A DNA stretch of 64,000 nucleotides from Paraescarpia echinospica (GCA_020002185.1 CM034544.1:32897024-32961023), one strand, 5' to 3'; positions 11,817 to 24,365 are shown, counted from the stretch's first letter. Translations and numbers: made by a program. The notes: generated from the sequence alone by a model not told the origin.

Positions 11817-12023
11817 CAGCGGAAACTGTCTAACTGATTTAAGTTATGATAAATTGTAGAACACCTTCATATAGCGATATTCTAGTGCTATTATGAGATT
11901 ATACACACTACTTTATGTAGCTGGATACAATATATGTTTGCTATGTATGTTTATTGGTGTAGATTTTCTCCCGTTGGTTGCATTCGATATAATTATTCTG
12001 AAAACAAGCCCAAGGCCAAGCTC

Positions 12024-12262
12024 GGCGAAACCTAGTCGACTTGTAGGCCCATTCGCATTCGTTGTTTTGAATAAAATTCGATTCATGTGGAACCGTAAGA
12101 TAAATGTTTGTTCCTCTATGATGACTAGTGTTTGTATTACGTCGGAATATTGTACAATAACTCGTTCTGACGCTCGTTTCGACCCAAAAGCTATCCTTGT
12201 AAACATGCTCTGAATGCATGGAAAGGGTCGGCCTGATGCGAGTGTGTCATAAGTGACGTCAC
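12024..12262 (-). repeat. 245-bp repeat, right member of an inverted pair
   Basis: Reverse-complement partner of 3804-4050, from GGCGAAACC to GTGACGTCAC. The pair encloses about 8 kb containing both the DDE transposon and the RTE-like element. Confidence 0.75.
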
Positions 12263-13660
12263 GATACCACGTGATCGCCTAGCTCATTAAAATTTCATTT
12301 TCCGCGGGAATCGCTTCACAGACGGGCTTAAAATCGAATTTATGCTACAAATGTATTTTTCTGTATTTGTTTAATGTTGTCAAATGTTACATACAATGTT
12401 AAACTTTGTGTACACATAAAAAAAGGATTTTAGCTAATGCCTTATTTTTATTTCCTTTAAAGGCGGCTGGGGCAATCGTAAACAGATCATAACCGAAATA
12501 TGGCTGTGCATTGTTACTAAAACCTTCCTACAATGGTCTTATTTATTAAGTGTTCCCATTACAGCTTCTTGGTTAGCCTGGTTTGTGTCAAATTTTAGAT
12601 TGTGATCACTTACGCTTTACACGGTTCCTCGGCACAACCTGCGTGCTTGCATGTTAAATCGTAGGTAGTCATGGCTTGTTATTGTCGTATTTATTATATA
12701 TACTACGGTGATTAAATAACTACTATTTTGAAATCTAAATTATGCATGAATTTTTTTCGAACACGCGGCATCGGATACCTTAGATGGTGCAGACCTAGGG
12801 GGTCGTGGGGAGTACCCCTTTCTAAATTGAATGAGCGTTAAGTTTGGTACGATGTATTTTGCAGATCCAGAGTACGTATGGGGGTGCATGCCCCTTTTCG
12901 CCCAAGAGAGGGTGCAGGTGTTTTGTGAACATCAAAGCGGTGTAGTTGTGCCTCCCATCGTTAAATCATATCCACTCCTACGTTGTACTGATAATTACTG
13001 ATGTATTACTGCATTAGATCTTTCACTTGGTCACAATAAATAGCACACATAGGATGATGTTGGCTATGTGGTTAGTGTTATGGGCATTTGATGCCAGAGA
13101 GCGTCATTTAAATTATTGCTGTTAAAGAGACACAGCTTTTTTGGCCCATAAACCTTACTGCAAACTAAAGGGCCATCTATAAAGTACATTACAGTAAATT
13201 TAGACTGTGCTATATAAGAACTTACCATTATTTTTAAAGACCCGTCTATTATATAATGCGCACATAATTTTTGCACTTGTGCATACCTGTATTGATTCGT
13301 ATTTCACAGGTATAATAAAGGTAAGTGTTTTGTGTATAACTAATAATAAACAACAGCAAATGTCCATGTTTGTGTTCTTTTAATAAGTTATTATTCTTCA
13401 TAAAAAAATGGGCCAAGAGGTCCTGAAGTCCTTTGGACTATATGTGAGTGATAAGTCGGAAAAATTGTAACATTGTTTTCTTACATTCTTGTAAAGGTTG
13501 GGTAGGGTGCTTTACACGGTTTCAAAAATTATGACTGCTACAAAAATTGGCGAAGTTATGGAGCATTGAACATGGTAAGGGTCAAAAAGTGAAAATGAAG
13601 AAAACGGTTGTTGAAGTTTTACATTATATATGCAAATGGATTACATGGAAATATTACATG
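12263..13660. other. Intergenic, no gene recognised
   Basis: AT-rich sequence with only short ORFs on either strand and no family motif. I see no tandem array or clear inverted repeat here. Confidence 0.5.
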
Positions 13661-13669
13661 CCCAGCATT

Positions 13670-16040
13670 CAAATGTGGCACACAGTATGTAATATGTATG
13701 TTATGTTGCAATGATACACTGGAAGTACAAATGTGCTGCTACAAAGACTTATCAAGTTATGCCAGATTATGTCTTTATGTGTAAAACTAAGAGGACAGAT
13801 TATTTGAGAGAAAAAGGTAGACTCACTGTTTGACAGTTTAAAACCTACAGGCAACTGCCCAGTTTAACAGGGGTCTATTGGCTTAATGCTGTCTGTTGAC
13901 ACAAGCTACTGCCAGTGACCAATTACAGATTAGTCACAGTTTCCATCAAACAATAGCAGGCAGAGAATCTTGTAATACACAACAAGTGATAAATATATGA
14001 TACACTGGAAGTACAAATGTGCTGCTACAAAAATGTATAAAGTTATGCCAGATTATGTATACAATTAAAAGAACAGATTATTTGAGAGCAAATGGTAGTC
14101 TAAAGAAAATTTAAAATGGGTCAGCTGGACGGTGATAGACCGTTTGAACTTGAAGCCTTTGTCAAACTTTTGTCTCGACTTCACTGAAAGCGGTGTCCTG
14201 CTGTCAGAACTTTGAAGGTGTTACTCACCTAACTTACAGGTCTTTGTCAGTAAGAATAATGGGATGATAATTTAAACCAACATTGTTTCCTGTAGAAGTC
14301 ATTTTGTGGGATATATTAGCATTAGTTGTGCCAATTCAAAAATTAGTGCTATATAATAGTAGTTTGTCAAAATGTAAACAAACTCAGACAGTTGCAGCTT
14401 AGCATTTTAGGGGACCTTTGGAGCCCTTAGAATGATTGAATCAAATACAGATGTGTATAGTGGCACTACCATATGAAATGTCTATGCAAAATTAGAAAAA
14501 AAGTTACTTAAGAGTTTTTGAAAAAATTGGCAAAATGTGAAAATTTACCAGTTTTGGGGGTCCTTTTTAGGGGTCATTAGTTGCTCTTAGAATGATTCAA
14601 TCAAATACAGATGTCTTGTGTACAGTGACACTACCACATGAAATGTATATAGTTTTTATATTTTTACCAGTTTTGGGGTCCTTGGAGGCCCTAGGGAGCC
14701 CTTAGAATGATTCAATAAAATACAGATTTCTCGAGCATAGTGGCAGTGCCCTAAGTCTATGCAAAATTAGAGAAAAAGTTGCTGAATGGTTTCTGAGATA
14801 CGGCAGCTAACGGCGGATGGTGATGGCAATAGTCCCTTGGACCTTCGGCCAAAGGACTCAAAACAGGGCCAGGCTGTGTCAGCCTTCTTCTCATGTGATG
14901 TAGAGGAACAGCAAGGCGAAAACTTGTCTCCTTTGTTATTTGCTATTTACCTGAATTTTGAACACTGTTAGTCATAATTATAAGGGACTTGACATGGCAG
15001 TTGGTGAAATTTACAACAACCTTAGTGATGATGATGTAGACATTTTCTTGAAAATGTATGTTCTACTATATGCTGATGACACTACAATGATTCAATCAAA
15101 TACAGATTTCTCGTATATAGCGGAACTATGTAAACTCTTCTAATTGTTGACATTTGGTTGTTTCAGATGTCAACTATATTGTGAATCTGTAATTATTAGT
15201 CTATATTGATACAATTGATTTACATAGGACCACGTCTACACAAGGCATGGCAAGCATAAACAGAACAGTAGAATGCATTTGATATCAATAAAGTATAGGA
15301 TATTGTCCAGAATATAAATGTTCTATGTTTGTCACCTACAGGTAACAATACATCTTTAACCAATAGACACCACAGTCACACCATTTTATAATAATTAAAT
15401 GAACATCAAAATAAACACAATTTGCAATTACAGAATATCAATAGTTTTGAAAATACAGTTTAAAAGCTGCAGGCAACTGAGTTTAACAGGGGTCAAATGT
15501 GTCTGCTCTGCCTGTGACCAATTAAAGATTAGTCAAGGTCTCAATGAAACAATGCAGAGTGGAGTGAGGCGGGGGGGGGCACAGTTTCTGGCACAATAGA
15601 CAATGTCTACTGTTGGGGGTGATCTCAAGGGCCCTTCTCAAAACCACATCACTAGATAATGTAAAGCTTTTGCACTTTGGGGGCCCCTGAGGTGCCCTTA
15701 GAATGATTCAATCAAATACAGATTTCTTGTGTATAGTGGCAGTACCCTAAGATACATCTATGCAAAATTAGGAAAAAAGTTGCTGAACATTTTTTTGAAA
15801 AAATAGACAAAATGTGACAAATTACCAGCTTTTTGGGCCCTTGGGGACCCTACGGGGTCCTTAGAATGATTCAATCAAATACAGATTTATCGTGCATAGT
15901 GGCAGTACCCTAAGATACGTCTATGCAAAATTAGAAAACAAGTTGCTGAACAGTTTTTGAGATACAGCAGCTAACGGCGGATGTCGGACTCAAAGTGATG
16001 GCAAAGTCCATTGGACCTTCGGCCCAAAGGACTAAAAACC
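13670..16040. repeat. Compound region of reiterated segments
   Basis: Several sentences recur. TTAGAATGATTCAATCAAATA introduces blocks at about 14428, 14587, 14702, 15086, 15698 and 15863, usually followed by CAGATTTCTCGTGTATAGTGG-like text and a TGCAAAATTAG phrase. Another unit (ATACACTGGAAGTACAAATG, then GCCAGATTATG and AGATTATTTGAGAG) occurs at about 13714 and 13999. A third (GATACAGCAGCTAACGGCGG, then GGACCTTCGGCC) occurs at 14800-14870 and 15960-16035. A fourth (TTTAACAGGGGTC...AGATTAGTCA) occurs at 13860-13960 and 15480-15560. The order suggests local duplication of a larger repeat with internal decay. Confidence 0.65.
14877..15145 (+). pseudogene. Reverse transcriptase fragment (non-LTR)
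   Basis: Two frames carry adjoining RT blocks: GENLSPLLFAIYLN at about 14917-14960, then MYVLLYADDTTMIQSN at about 15054-15101, the catalytic YADD. They are separated by a frameshift near 14960. Only the palm core remains, embedded in the compound repeat region. Confidence 0.65.
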
Positions 16041-16289
16041 TTGAGTACTGGAATAAAATAAGAACGTTTTACAAAAATCATACATCAAGTAACAATATAA
16101 AAACATTCCCCTTACAGGATTCGAACGAACGACGAATTGATTTGTTTAATAGTCGAGTACCACTCCACACCAGAGTTGGCGTATTAACATGTGTATATAT
16201 ATATGCTGTAGGTATATTGTGGTCAACTGAGACTTGGCTGCCTGGACGTAATGGCCATTTTATACAGATCTGAATCCTAAAGCTAACCT

Positions 16290-19200
16290 TCAGGAAAATT
16301 TGTAAGCGGGAGACACGTGAAACATCTTCCCATGACCAGGCACGATATAATCAGCAATCCGCAACACTTGCAGTCGGTTTTTCTCCTGCACCTTTGGTTG
16401 TTCGCTTACATCCCGCCAGATGGTGCTGTCAGTCAGATCATCTTCACACTCAAAAAGGTCACCTTGAATAAAAGGTAGGGATCGATTGTTAAGATTTATG
16501 AAAAAAAATCTTAACAAGAAAGACTCATCATGATCATAGACAAAATATCATAGACTAAGTGTGTGTGTGTGCGTGCGTGCTTGTGTGTGTGCGCGCGCAC
16601 GCGAACAAGTTGGTCACATTTGCATGGAACTCATGAGAATATCTAGTATTCAAGGATCATCATAATTTTTATTATGGTAGTCTATTTTATAATTTTAATA
16701 TTGTTATTATTACATTTAAATCAATCTTTATTTATCAATCAATCAATCTTTATTTCAGACAAAAAAGCATACATGTAATATGCACTATGTCCATAGTAAA
16801 AAAGTAAAAAGTAAAAAGTATATTATAGTGTATATATTGCACTAATCCACTTCCTGCACGTATAAACATCACTGTGTATAATACTCTCAACAATGTTGTT
16901 CGTCGATGCAGATATTCTGCTCATAAAACTGTACATGTATTTTCTAAATCTAGTATTGCAACAGTCCATGTCAGAACTAACAAACATTAGGCTAGCACTA
17001 CACCTCATAGATAGGCTGTGCATAATTCTAAATGCATTGTTATAGGAAACAATAAAGTGCTGCATAGCGGCTTTTCTATAATTAGCCCATAAGGAACATA
17101 AATACACATTACTACAATAGGATGTGAACAGTTTGTTCTTCACCTTTACTGAACAAAAGTGAAAATTCCTGAGTAGAATATTGCTTCTGCCGTACAAACT
17201 CCTTTCTTTGGATTTCATATCCGTTTCATCCGACAGATCATTACAGATTATATGGCCAAGATATTTGTATGCCTTCGTTGTATTCAGAACTGCATCACCA
17301 AGCTTAAGAGCTACTTCAAAACTGGTTTGTCTTGTGTCAAAAAACATTATCTGCGACTTTACTCTGTTAAACAATATGTCGTTGTCACATCCATAATTGT
17401 ATGATACATCTAGCAGTCTTTGCAACCCCTTAGCCGATGGAGCCAGTAGTACAATGTCATCAGCATACATGAGATGATTAACAGTTGTATTACCACAATA
17501 GCATCCGATGGGTAGTTTCATCAGTAGCAAACTCAAATCATTCATGTATAAATTAAATAAGAAAGGAGATAGCATACCCCCTTGTTTAACTCCATTAGTC
17601 ACAGAGAAGAAGTTGGAAAATACCGAACCCCATTTAACACACATAGTCTGATTACAGTACCACTGACATATCACTTTAATTAAATATTTAGACACTCCAA
17701 GCTTAATAGCTTCGTAAATAATGTTGTGTGATTCACCCTGTCAAATGCCTTGGAGATATCAAGGAAGGCAACATACATGCATGACCCATGATTAGTGTAA
17801 TATCGAAGGAGCTCCTTCAACACAAATACACACATTTCTGTCCCATGTTTGGGTTTCAACCCAAATTGGTTAATTGTAGTTCGTAGATGACTTTGCATCC
17901 GATTATACAGTATTTTTTCCACTATTTTTGTGAATACATTAGACAGACATATCGGTCTATAGTTATCTCTGTCGCTGACACGTTTATTTTTATCCTTAAT
18001 AATGGGAACAATGACAGATTTTTGCATATTTCCCGGTACGTAACCGTGTGTAAGTATAGCCGACATCAATATAGCCAATAAAACTGGCAGCTGTCGATCT
18101 GCCCACTTCATGTGCTCGCTAGTAATGCTGTCTAAACCAGGTGACTTATTGTAAGATAAATCTTTGATAATTTCACTAATTTCATTAACAGTCACCCTCA
18201 TACCTTGGTCAAAGACAGCATGCTCCTGACACAGATCAGCAAGAAATTCCTTGCTGCAACTTCCTCTAACTACATTAAAAATGTGACTGTAGTGTTCTTG
18301 CCAAATTCCACTTATGTTTTGGCTGCCATGTAACATCACCCACAGTGTTTGGTAATTTAACATTACTGTTTGTGGAGTTTTTGATTTCCCTCCAGAAATC
18401 TCTATCGTTTTTTCCACTCATTTTCTCAGCAATTTTATCCGCAATAATGGAATTCTTTTTGTTCTTGCAAACTCTAAGTGCATGTTTGAATTTGGACCTA
18501 GCCTGCCGCATAACGTCATAAACAGCACCCGTTCTGGGTTTGCCAATGTCCTTCCACAAAAGATATGCATCTCTAGCTGCCATGTGTAAATCCTTTACAT
18601 GGTCGTTCCAACCAGGTGTAAACGGTTTCCTCTTTCCAGATAACTGTCAGCCAATAATGTTTATTACATTTAAATTGTCAGCCAATCCATAATGTTTATT
18701 ACATTTAAACTGTAAATACATTATGGATTGGCTGACTGACTGATGTATATGTACAGATAATATAGACTGGTCCCAGTTTGTGAGCATCCCAAGCAGGCTT
18801 TGGACACGATAAGTTAAGACAAAACAACACATCAGCTACAAAAATAAACTGAAATTTTGAGCTATTCCGTGCATTTGTGATTTGATATAGAAACATGAGC
18901 TACATTTACCTAATCTACTTACTCTGATCTTTAATGTTCATGTGACAATAAGTAAAAAATTCAAATCCATATTTGTAGGGGGTGGACACACCAGGGGTCA
19001 TAACAATACCTGGGTACTGAGGATGCCTTCCACTCTCCAGCCCCCATCCTCAAGCCTCCCTCACACCCTCAAACTCCCTTTATTCTTCAGCACCCCACCT
19101 TCAAGCTCCTACACCCTCAAGCCCCCTCCTAGTCCTATCCTCAAGCCCTTCCACTTTTCAACCCCCCCCCCTCCCCCCACTGTCAGACCCACTTCTACAC

Positions 19201-22200
19201 TGAAGCCTTCACCATCTTGTCATACCTGCCACAACGACGGTTCCAATGGACGTGTTTCTCACTATGACGCTGACGTCACTTCCTGTGTGACCAGGAGTAG
19301 GAAGAACCTTCAAGAACTTGTCCAACTTATATGGTTCACCCTGCAGACACAGGCCATTCAAAGATACAAGTCAACAGTCAATTAAACAAAATTACAATAG
19401 TCACATAGCTGAATACCGCATTACTGAATCTCATTAGGGAAAGTTAGATTTTGCGGGATTTTACTGTTTGTGATAATTGAAATGGTGGAAGGATGGCATA
19501 TTTAAGAAAGTGGAGAAGACATGGCCTCACAAGTGCCAAGTTTCAATTGAATGAGAAGTAGTGGAAACCTGTTTATTCTGGGATAACCATGATTAAGACA
19601 ATAATACGATGGACAGACTGGCATGGGATGTCAAAGTCACACACAGACAACTATACCAACACGGGAGGTACAAAGACAGACAAATAGACAGAAGAAGGTG
19701 AAGGAAGTTGTAGGGGTGGCGAAAATTTGTTCAGTGGTGCTGAAGCTCCAGTCAGCCCCCCAATATGAATTCATTCCCGCGTCACTGGTAATACCCCTCG
19801 ATGCTTGAAGATTAAAATATTACAATAGGGCCATCTTGCGACCAAAGTGTAAATCATTTAGTTGGCTGGTTAATAAATCCCTTTTGATTAGAAGAGCTGA
19901 CGATTCGATGTCTATTATGCAACTATGTTTACTTTAAAACGAATGAGTTGAATAGAGTCTGACGAATTTTCTAGAGATTTGGGAGCGCAGTTTCTGGGAT
20001 GGTTTAGTTTGTATTAAGTTTCGCTATTGGCTAGGACTTCCGGCGCTTGGTCACTATTAGAGTATATAAGAGTATTCCAGCCATTCTAAAGACAGACGAC
20101 TGTTGTAGCATTGCTGTTAGGGCATATGATCTTGTCTCCCAAGACATGGGAACTATATCGACGAGTTTTGTCGTCCTTGTCTTGAAATGGTAACTTTTTC
20201 AATAGTTTAAATGTAGACAACCTTGTATTATGATTGGTTTGGATTGCTTAGAAGGGGAAAAGCGAATTGCAAACCTCACCCCATAGTCTTCACGTTAGGT
20301 TGGAGATGACCCGAAAGCTGCTGTAACAGCCGCAACAACCAATCTTGTTGTTGAACGAGCCTTGAAGAACAAGTGCGTATTTCAATCTTGAGGTGCCATG
20401 TCGATGGGCACTGGCAATTCTTCTAAGCAATCTGAACCAATCATAATACAAGGTTGTCTACATTTAAACTATTGAAGAAGTTACCATTTCAAGACACGGA
20501 CAACAAAACTCGTCGATATAGTTCCCATGTCTTGGGAGACAAGATCATATGCCCTAACAGCAATGCTACAACAGTCGTCTGTCTTTAAAATGGCCGGAAT
20601 ACTCTTATATACTCTAATAGCGACCAAGTGCCGGAAGTCTAACTAGCCAATAGCGAAACTTAATACAAACTAAACCATCCCAGAAACTGCGCTCCCGAAT
20701 CTCTAGAAACTTCGTCAGACTCTATTCAACTCATTCAGTTTAAAATAAACATAGTTGCATAATAGACATCGAATTGAAAATCCTCAAATTACCCCAATCA
20801 CACCTAAATTTAATACCATCAGAATCCCTGAATCATGACGGTAATAGTGATAATAATAACATATCATAACGTTCAAAATTTAATACGTTATTTTAGTAAA
20901 ACAAATGTTCTATTCTAGCACGAGGTGTGAAATATTTTCTCGCACTTGCCCGGTGCAAATAAACAATCTTCCTAATCCATGCTACTAACTTCTTCAAATA
21001 TTCAATGATGGTGACTTACAATAACAACAACTTATCAGTTAGGTTAAATCCTTTTTATATCTACCAAATTTGACTTTCCTAGTCGTAGAATTAATACAAT
21101 AACTAATCAAAAGGGATTTATTAACCAGCCAACTAAATGATTTACACTTTGGTCGCAAGATGGCCCTTGTGTAATATTTCAATCTTCAAGCATCGGGTGA
21201 TGGCAGCACCATACAATGGGGTTCCTGCCTAGTTTAACATTTTAGTTTTGAGCCAGACTAATTCTACTCAACCCACTTCGTGACAGAAACCCCCAACATG
21301 TCAATCCTGGGTATGCCTCTGGATAGAGAGACAGATAGATTGACAGACTGACATATAGAAATACATATAAAAGGTGTCTACACAGAACTGATATGTTGGG
21401 TGTTTCCAAACGGGTATTACCCTTACATTGCAGGCCTGTAGTGTAACATTTTTGGGGTGTGTGTTTTAAGGGAGGGGGGCCTGTTGGAGACTTTTTATGG
21501 TGACATTTTCTTTCCTGAAACAAAACTCTTTTCCCTGAAGCAGAACCCTTGTTTCGGTGGGGGGTCATATACACTATTGGCACCCCCCGCCATTAGCTGT
21601 CATTGTCATATGGATTATACAGCAGTAGGAAACTTGGGGGCTTTCTGAGCAACAACAAAACCTCTCTAGCCCCTGTATACAGACCTTGCTCAGTCGGTTA
21701 CTAATGTAGGTGTCACCACGGCTTATGTCATACGACACAATGAAAGTGGCATGTGGAAACAGGTTCAAGTTGCCTATGTGGTCAGAATGCCCGTGTGTCC
21801 CTACTACGGTGTCAATATCTGCTGGTGTCAAACCTTCCTTGTGGAGAGCTGCAAATCCAGATAATGAAACAGAAAAAGCATTGTTTTTATCACTAAAATT
21901 ACTAACGGAAATAAGCATCATTGCCAGTGAGTGGATTTGTCTGTAAGAGGAACTACCATTGTCAACTAGATCAAAGTGTCTCATCAAATTAGATGTCGGC
22001 TTAATTCAAATTTTTCAATTTCACATCCTGTCTATTTACCAAGGATCTATGTCACTATAAAAAGGATCAATACAACTTAAATATATTTTTGTTCAATTTA
22101 AATCAAATTCATTTGGCAAATTTGCAACACATTTCTTATGTTTATCAAATCATTAACAACAGTTACTTCAAACCCTAATCGACAGTACGTGTGTACAGGT

Positions 22201-24218
22201 AATTAACATCCATAAAGACAGATGCAACAGTGACCTGCACCGTCAGGCAAGTCCAACTGTAATATGACCAGGCGATAATTTCAATTTCCTGGAAAGTTTT
22301 AAGCTGGAAGTAAGATTGGTGTACACGGAGATTGAGGGAGCAGAGGTAACTGAAATGCTGAACAAAGGAATGCAAGTTGTTGGGTGACAAATTCTTTGGA
22401 CATATACCTCGATTTCTGCTGTTTAACCAAAAAGGCACATCCAAAACTAGCATATGATACAATATGAAACAAATAACATTTGTACAATTGAACACATTTC
22501 ATAGTTAATACATGTAAATTTATATAGAAAAATGTTGTAGGGCCTAAATATTTGTTTCACTTTGATCAATTCTTACAATTCACATGAGTTTGCAGGATTC
22601 CATTCCAATTCAGAGTGGTTTCAATTTTGAATTCAAATTCACACGTTTTTTTATCAATTCAATTTAGAATTGTAGCCAAATCTGCTCACTGGGCAGAATA
22701 AAGTTACAGGAAGTCACAGAAAAAATATTGCAAGAAATAAAATTACAGAAAAACTCCAAATGTATATATATAGTGGTCTTTGTATTTATAATAAAAGCTG
22801 AAATGATAAATATGTCAATAGTCTTTTTATTCACAAACATCAAAGAAACACAGTGCATAACTATGACTAAGAAGAATATTCAAAAATTTACCATTTCAGC
22901 TTTATTGTAAATCAAACACCACTATAATTATTATATACATTTGGAGTTTTTCTGTAATTTTATTTCTTGCGATGTTTTTTCCATGACTTTTCCTGTAACT
23001 TTATTTCTGCCCAGTGAGCAGATCTGGCTACAATTCTAAATTGAATTGATCGTTTTTATGCTTTATTTTTTACTCTCTATGATTATTCTATTGATTGTGT
23101 ACAGCGCTTTTGAGCAGGCTTTTATGTATGAAAAGAGTGCTTTATAAGTTCGGTATAATAATAATAATAATTAAAAACGTGTGCATTTAAATTTAAAAAA
23201 AAATTATATAATAATTATAGTGGTCTTTTTATTTACAATACAAGCCGAGATGGTAAATTTGTGAATATTCTTCTTAGTCATAGTTATACACTGTATTTCT
23301 TTGATGTTTATGAATGTCTTCAAATAAAATAAAATTTTGACTTTATTTTTCCATGTGACTTTTTTCTGGTCAAACCTGTATTTACTTTAGTTGTTACTTT
23401 TTCCTGTAACTTTATTTCTGCCCACCTACTCACCATTGAGTATTTTCTCCCTGTCAGCTGGACTGCCGGTGTCCACCAAAACGTTTGTGGGGCCTTTGAT
23501 GAGAGTGATTGTTCCATCTGCCTTGTCTTCACCTGGGACCAAACACAAGGCAAATAGTCAAATTGCTGGAGTGGTATTAAACCCATTACAGAGTGACTTT
23601 CCCGGAGACTTTAATTCCACCCATGATCCTCTACAATGCATCACAAATGCTAGCTGTGTACGTTGATAGTTGACTAGTGTGGAGCAAAACTGCAACATTT
23701 TCTACTTGCTGAAATTTGTGTGATACATACTTTGTAATTCATGGCTTTCATACATGATAATTGACACACTTTATGGGGTATATTTTATGCTGAATATTTG
23801 GAGTATATTCCATTTCACATAACTGAGTCTACCTTGATCCAGGAAGAGAATCTAGAAAGTAGCTATAATGAGACTAGTTTCAATGATAAGTTAATTGCTC
23901 ATCTAACCTGTAGCTGTAATGGGGGAAATGTAGCTATAAAGGGAAGTAGCTATGATGGGCCTAAACCCAGTGTGACAACTGTTACAATAATGTTGACACA
24001 TTTAAATTAGACATGAGAAAGCTTTGCTTAATTAGTCTTTTTTTATATTTTCCTTGGTTAGAGGTATTTCTTTCAATAACATCTACAGGTGGTATTTCAC
24101 ACTTTGATCTCAAAGACTTACCTGATTCAGTAGTGAACGCATATCCCTCTTGCAAAACAGTCACCTCATATCGTGAGGTTCTCTTGGCTGCGGACATTGG
24201 GATACAGGCACCATTCAT
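16290..24218 (-). CDS. MBLAC1: MBLAC1, metallo-beta-lactamase domain-containing protein 1, five exons
   Basis: Exons on the minus strand are 24218-24122, 23532-23434, 21848-21685, 19340-19226 and 16462-16290. Each has consensus splice sites (donors include G|GTAAGT, G|GTGAGT and G|GTATGA) and the phases agree throughout, giving 215 residues. The start is the first ATG after an in-frame stop; a second ATG six codons on (MSAAKR) is possible. Domain order: EVTVLQEGYAF; LVDTGSPADREK; the zinc-binding core VVGTHGHSDHIGNL; TPGHTGSDVSV; VVAGDLFECEDD; and the C-terminal ADYIVPGHGKMF. These match the beta-lactamase-fold hydrolase MBLAC1, reported as a nuclease/thioesterase-like metallohydrolase; the exact substrate here is inferred. 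Length is close to but shorter than the vertebrate protein. Introns hold a retrotransposon, two foldback elements and a hairpin. Exons 1-4 recur at 50762-55756. Confidence 0.92.
16558..16606. repeat. GT/GC dinucleotide microsatellite
   Basis: Alternating purine-pyrimidine tract of TG, TGCG and CGCG steps ending in GCGCGCGCACGCG. It lies in the last MBLAC1 intron and is repeated after the assembly gap at 48095-48140. Confidence 0.85.
16690..18650 (-). mobile_element. Non-LTR retrotransposon, 5'-truncated, in the last MBLAC1 intron
   Basis: Read on the minus strand, an RT open region is followed by an AATAAAGATTGATTGATTGATA-like tail (16690-16760 on the plus strand as repeated TCAATCAATCTTTATT), a simple-repeat ending common in L2/CR1-type elements. 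It lies in the same orientation as MBLAC1. The 5' break is near 18650, just before a small hairpin. Confidence 0.75.
16823..18640 (-). pseudogene. Non-LTR reverse transcriptase, frameshifted (CR1/L2-like)
   Basis: Three overlapping frames together read as one RT: 18583-18275 (linker with RDAYLLWKDIGKPRTG), 18417-17680 (NYRPICLSNV and the catalytic-Asp block FLDISKAFDRVNH) and 17695-16823 (GVKQGGMLSPFLF, then LMYADDIVLL, then thumb). Two frameshifts, near 18300-18400 and 17690, break it, and no endonuclease domain is present. The clade within the Jockey superfamily is not certain. A near-identical copy lies at 48359-50176. Confidence 0.85.
18677..18736. repeat. 19-bp perfect hairpin
   Basis: GTCAGCCAATCCATAATGT at 18677 is exactly complementary to 18718-18736 with a 22-base loop. 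A partial direct copy of the left arm (GTCAGCCAATAATGTTTATT) precedes it at 18646-18665. It abuts the truncated end of the retrotransposon. Confidence 0.8.
19799..21195. mobile_element. Foldback element with arms over 400 bp and inward-facing TATA boxes
   Basis: The left arm (19799-20254) and right arm (20420-21195) are inverted copies with about 95% match. The outer ends read CGATGCTTGAAG and CTTCAAGCATCG, and the loop is 165 bp. The right arm holds about 325 extra bases (20778-21102) absent from the left. Each arm contains an ATTGG box followed by TATATAA (20063-20069 on plus; 20605-20611 on minus), so any promoters would fire toward each other. No coding sequence is seen and no clean target duplication was found. 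It lies in the MBLAC1 intron between exons 3 and 4. Confidence 0.8.
22653..23050. mobile_element. 0.4-kb foldback (palindromic) element
   Basis: The ends ATCAATTCAATTTAGAATTG and its complement bracket about 400 bp that folds back along most of its length (arms about 22653-22835 and 22885-23050). The outer AT-rich similarity continues (CAAATTCACACG at 22634, CGTGTGCATTTAAA at 23178), interrupted on the right by a SINE-like tail. A further inverted partial copy of the loop region lies at 23205-23330. It lies in the MBLAC1 intron between exons 2 and 3. Confidence 0.75.
23086..23172 (+). repeat. SINE/LINE 3'-tail-like fragment
   Basis: The text TGTACAGCGCTTTTGAGCAGG ... GTGCTTTATAAGTTCGGT followed by (ATA)n resembles the 3' ends of L2-type LINEs and the SINEs that use them. 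It appears inserted into the right flank of the foldback element. Confidence 0.5.
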
Positions 24219-24365
24219 CGGAACAACATTCACAAACCTGAAAGCGACATATGTCTATCATGATCCACAACACTTTCAGCTTAACATAAACCTCAGAATA
24301 TTCTAATGAAAGGGTAGATTAGTAAGATATTAACACATGTATTGATGATCCCGTATTATCAAGTA

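Noticed and set aside
18942..19385. 147-aa Pro-rich plus-strand ORF
   Set aside because: It comes from a C-rich low-complexity stretch and overlaps MBLAC1 exon 4 on the opposite strand.
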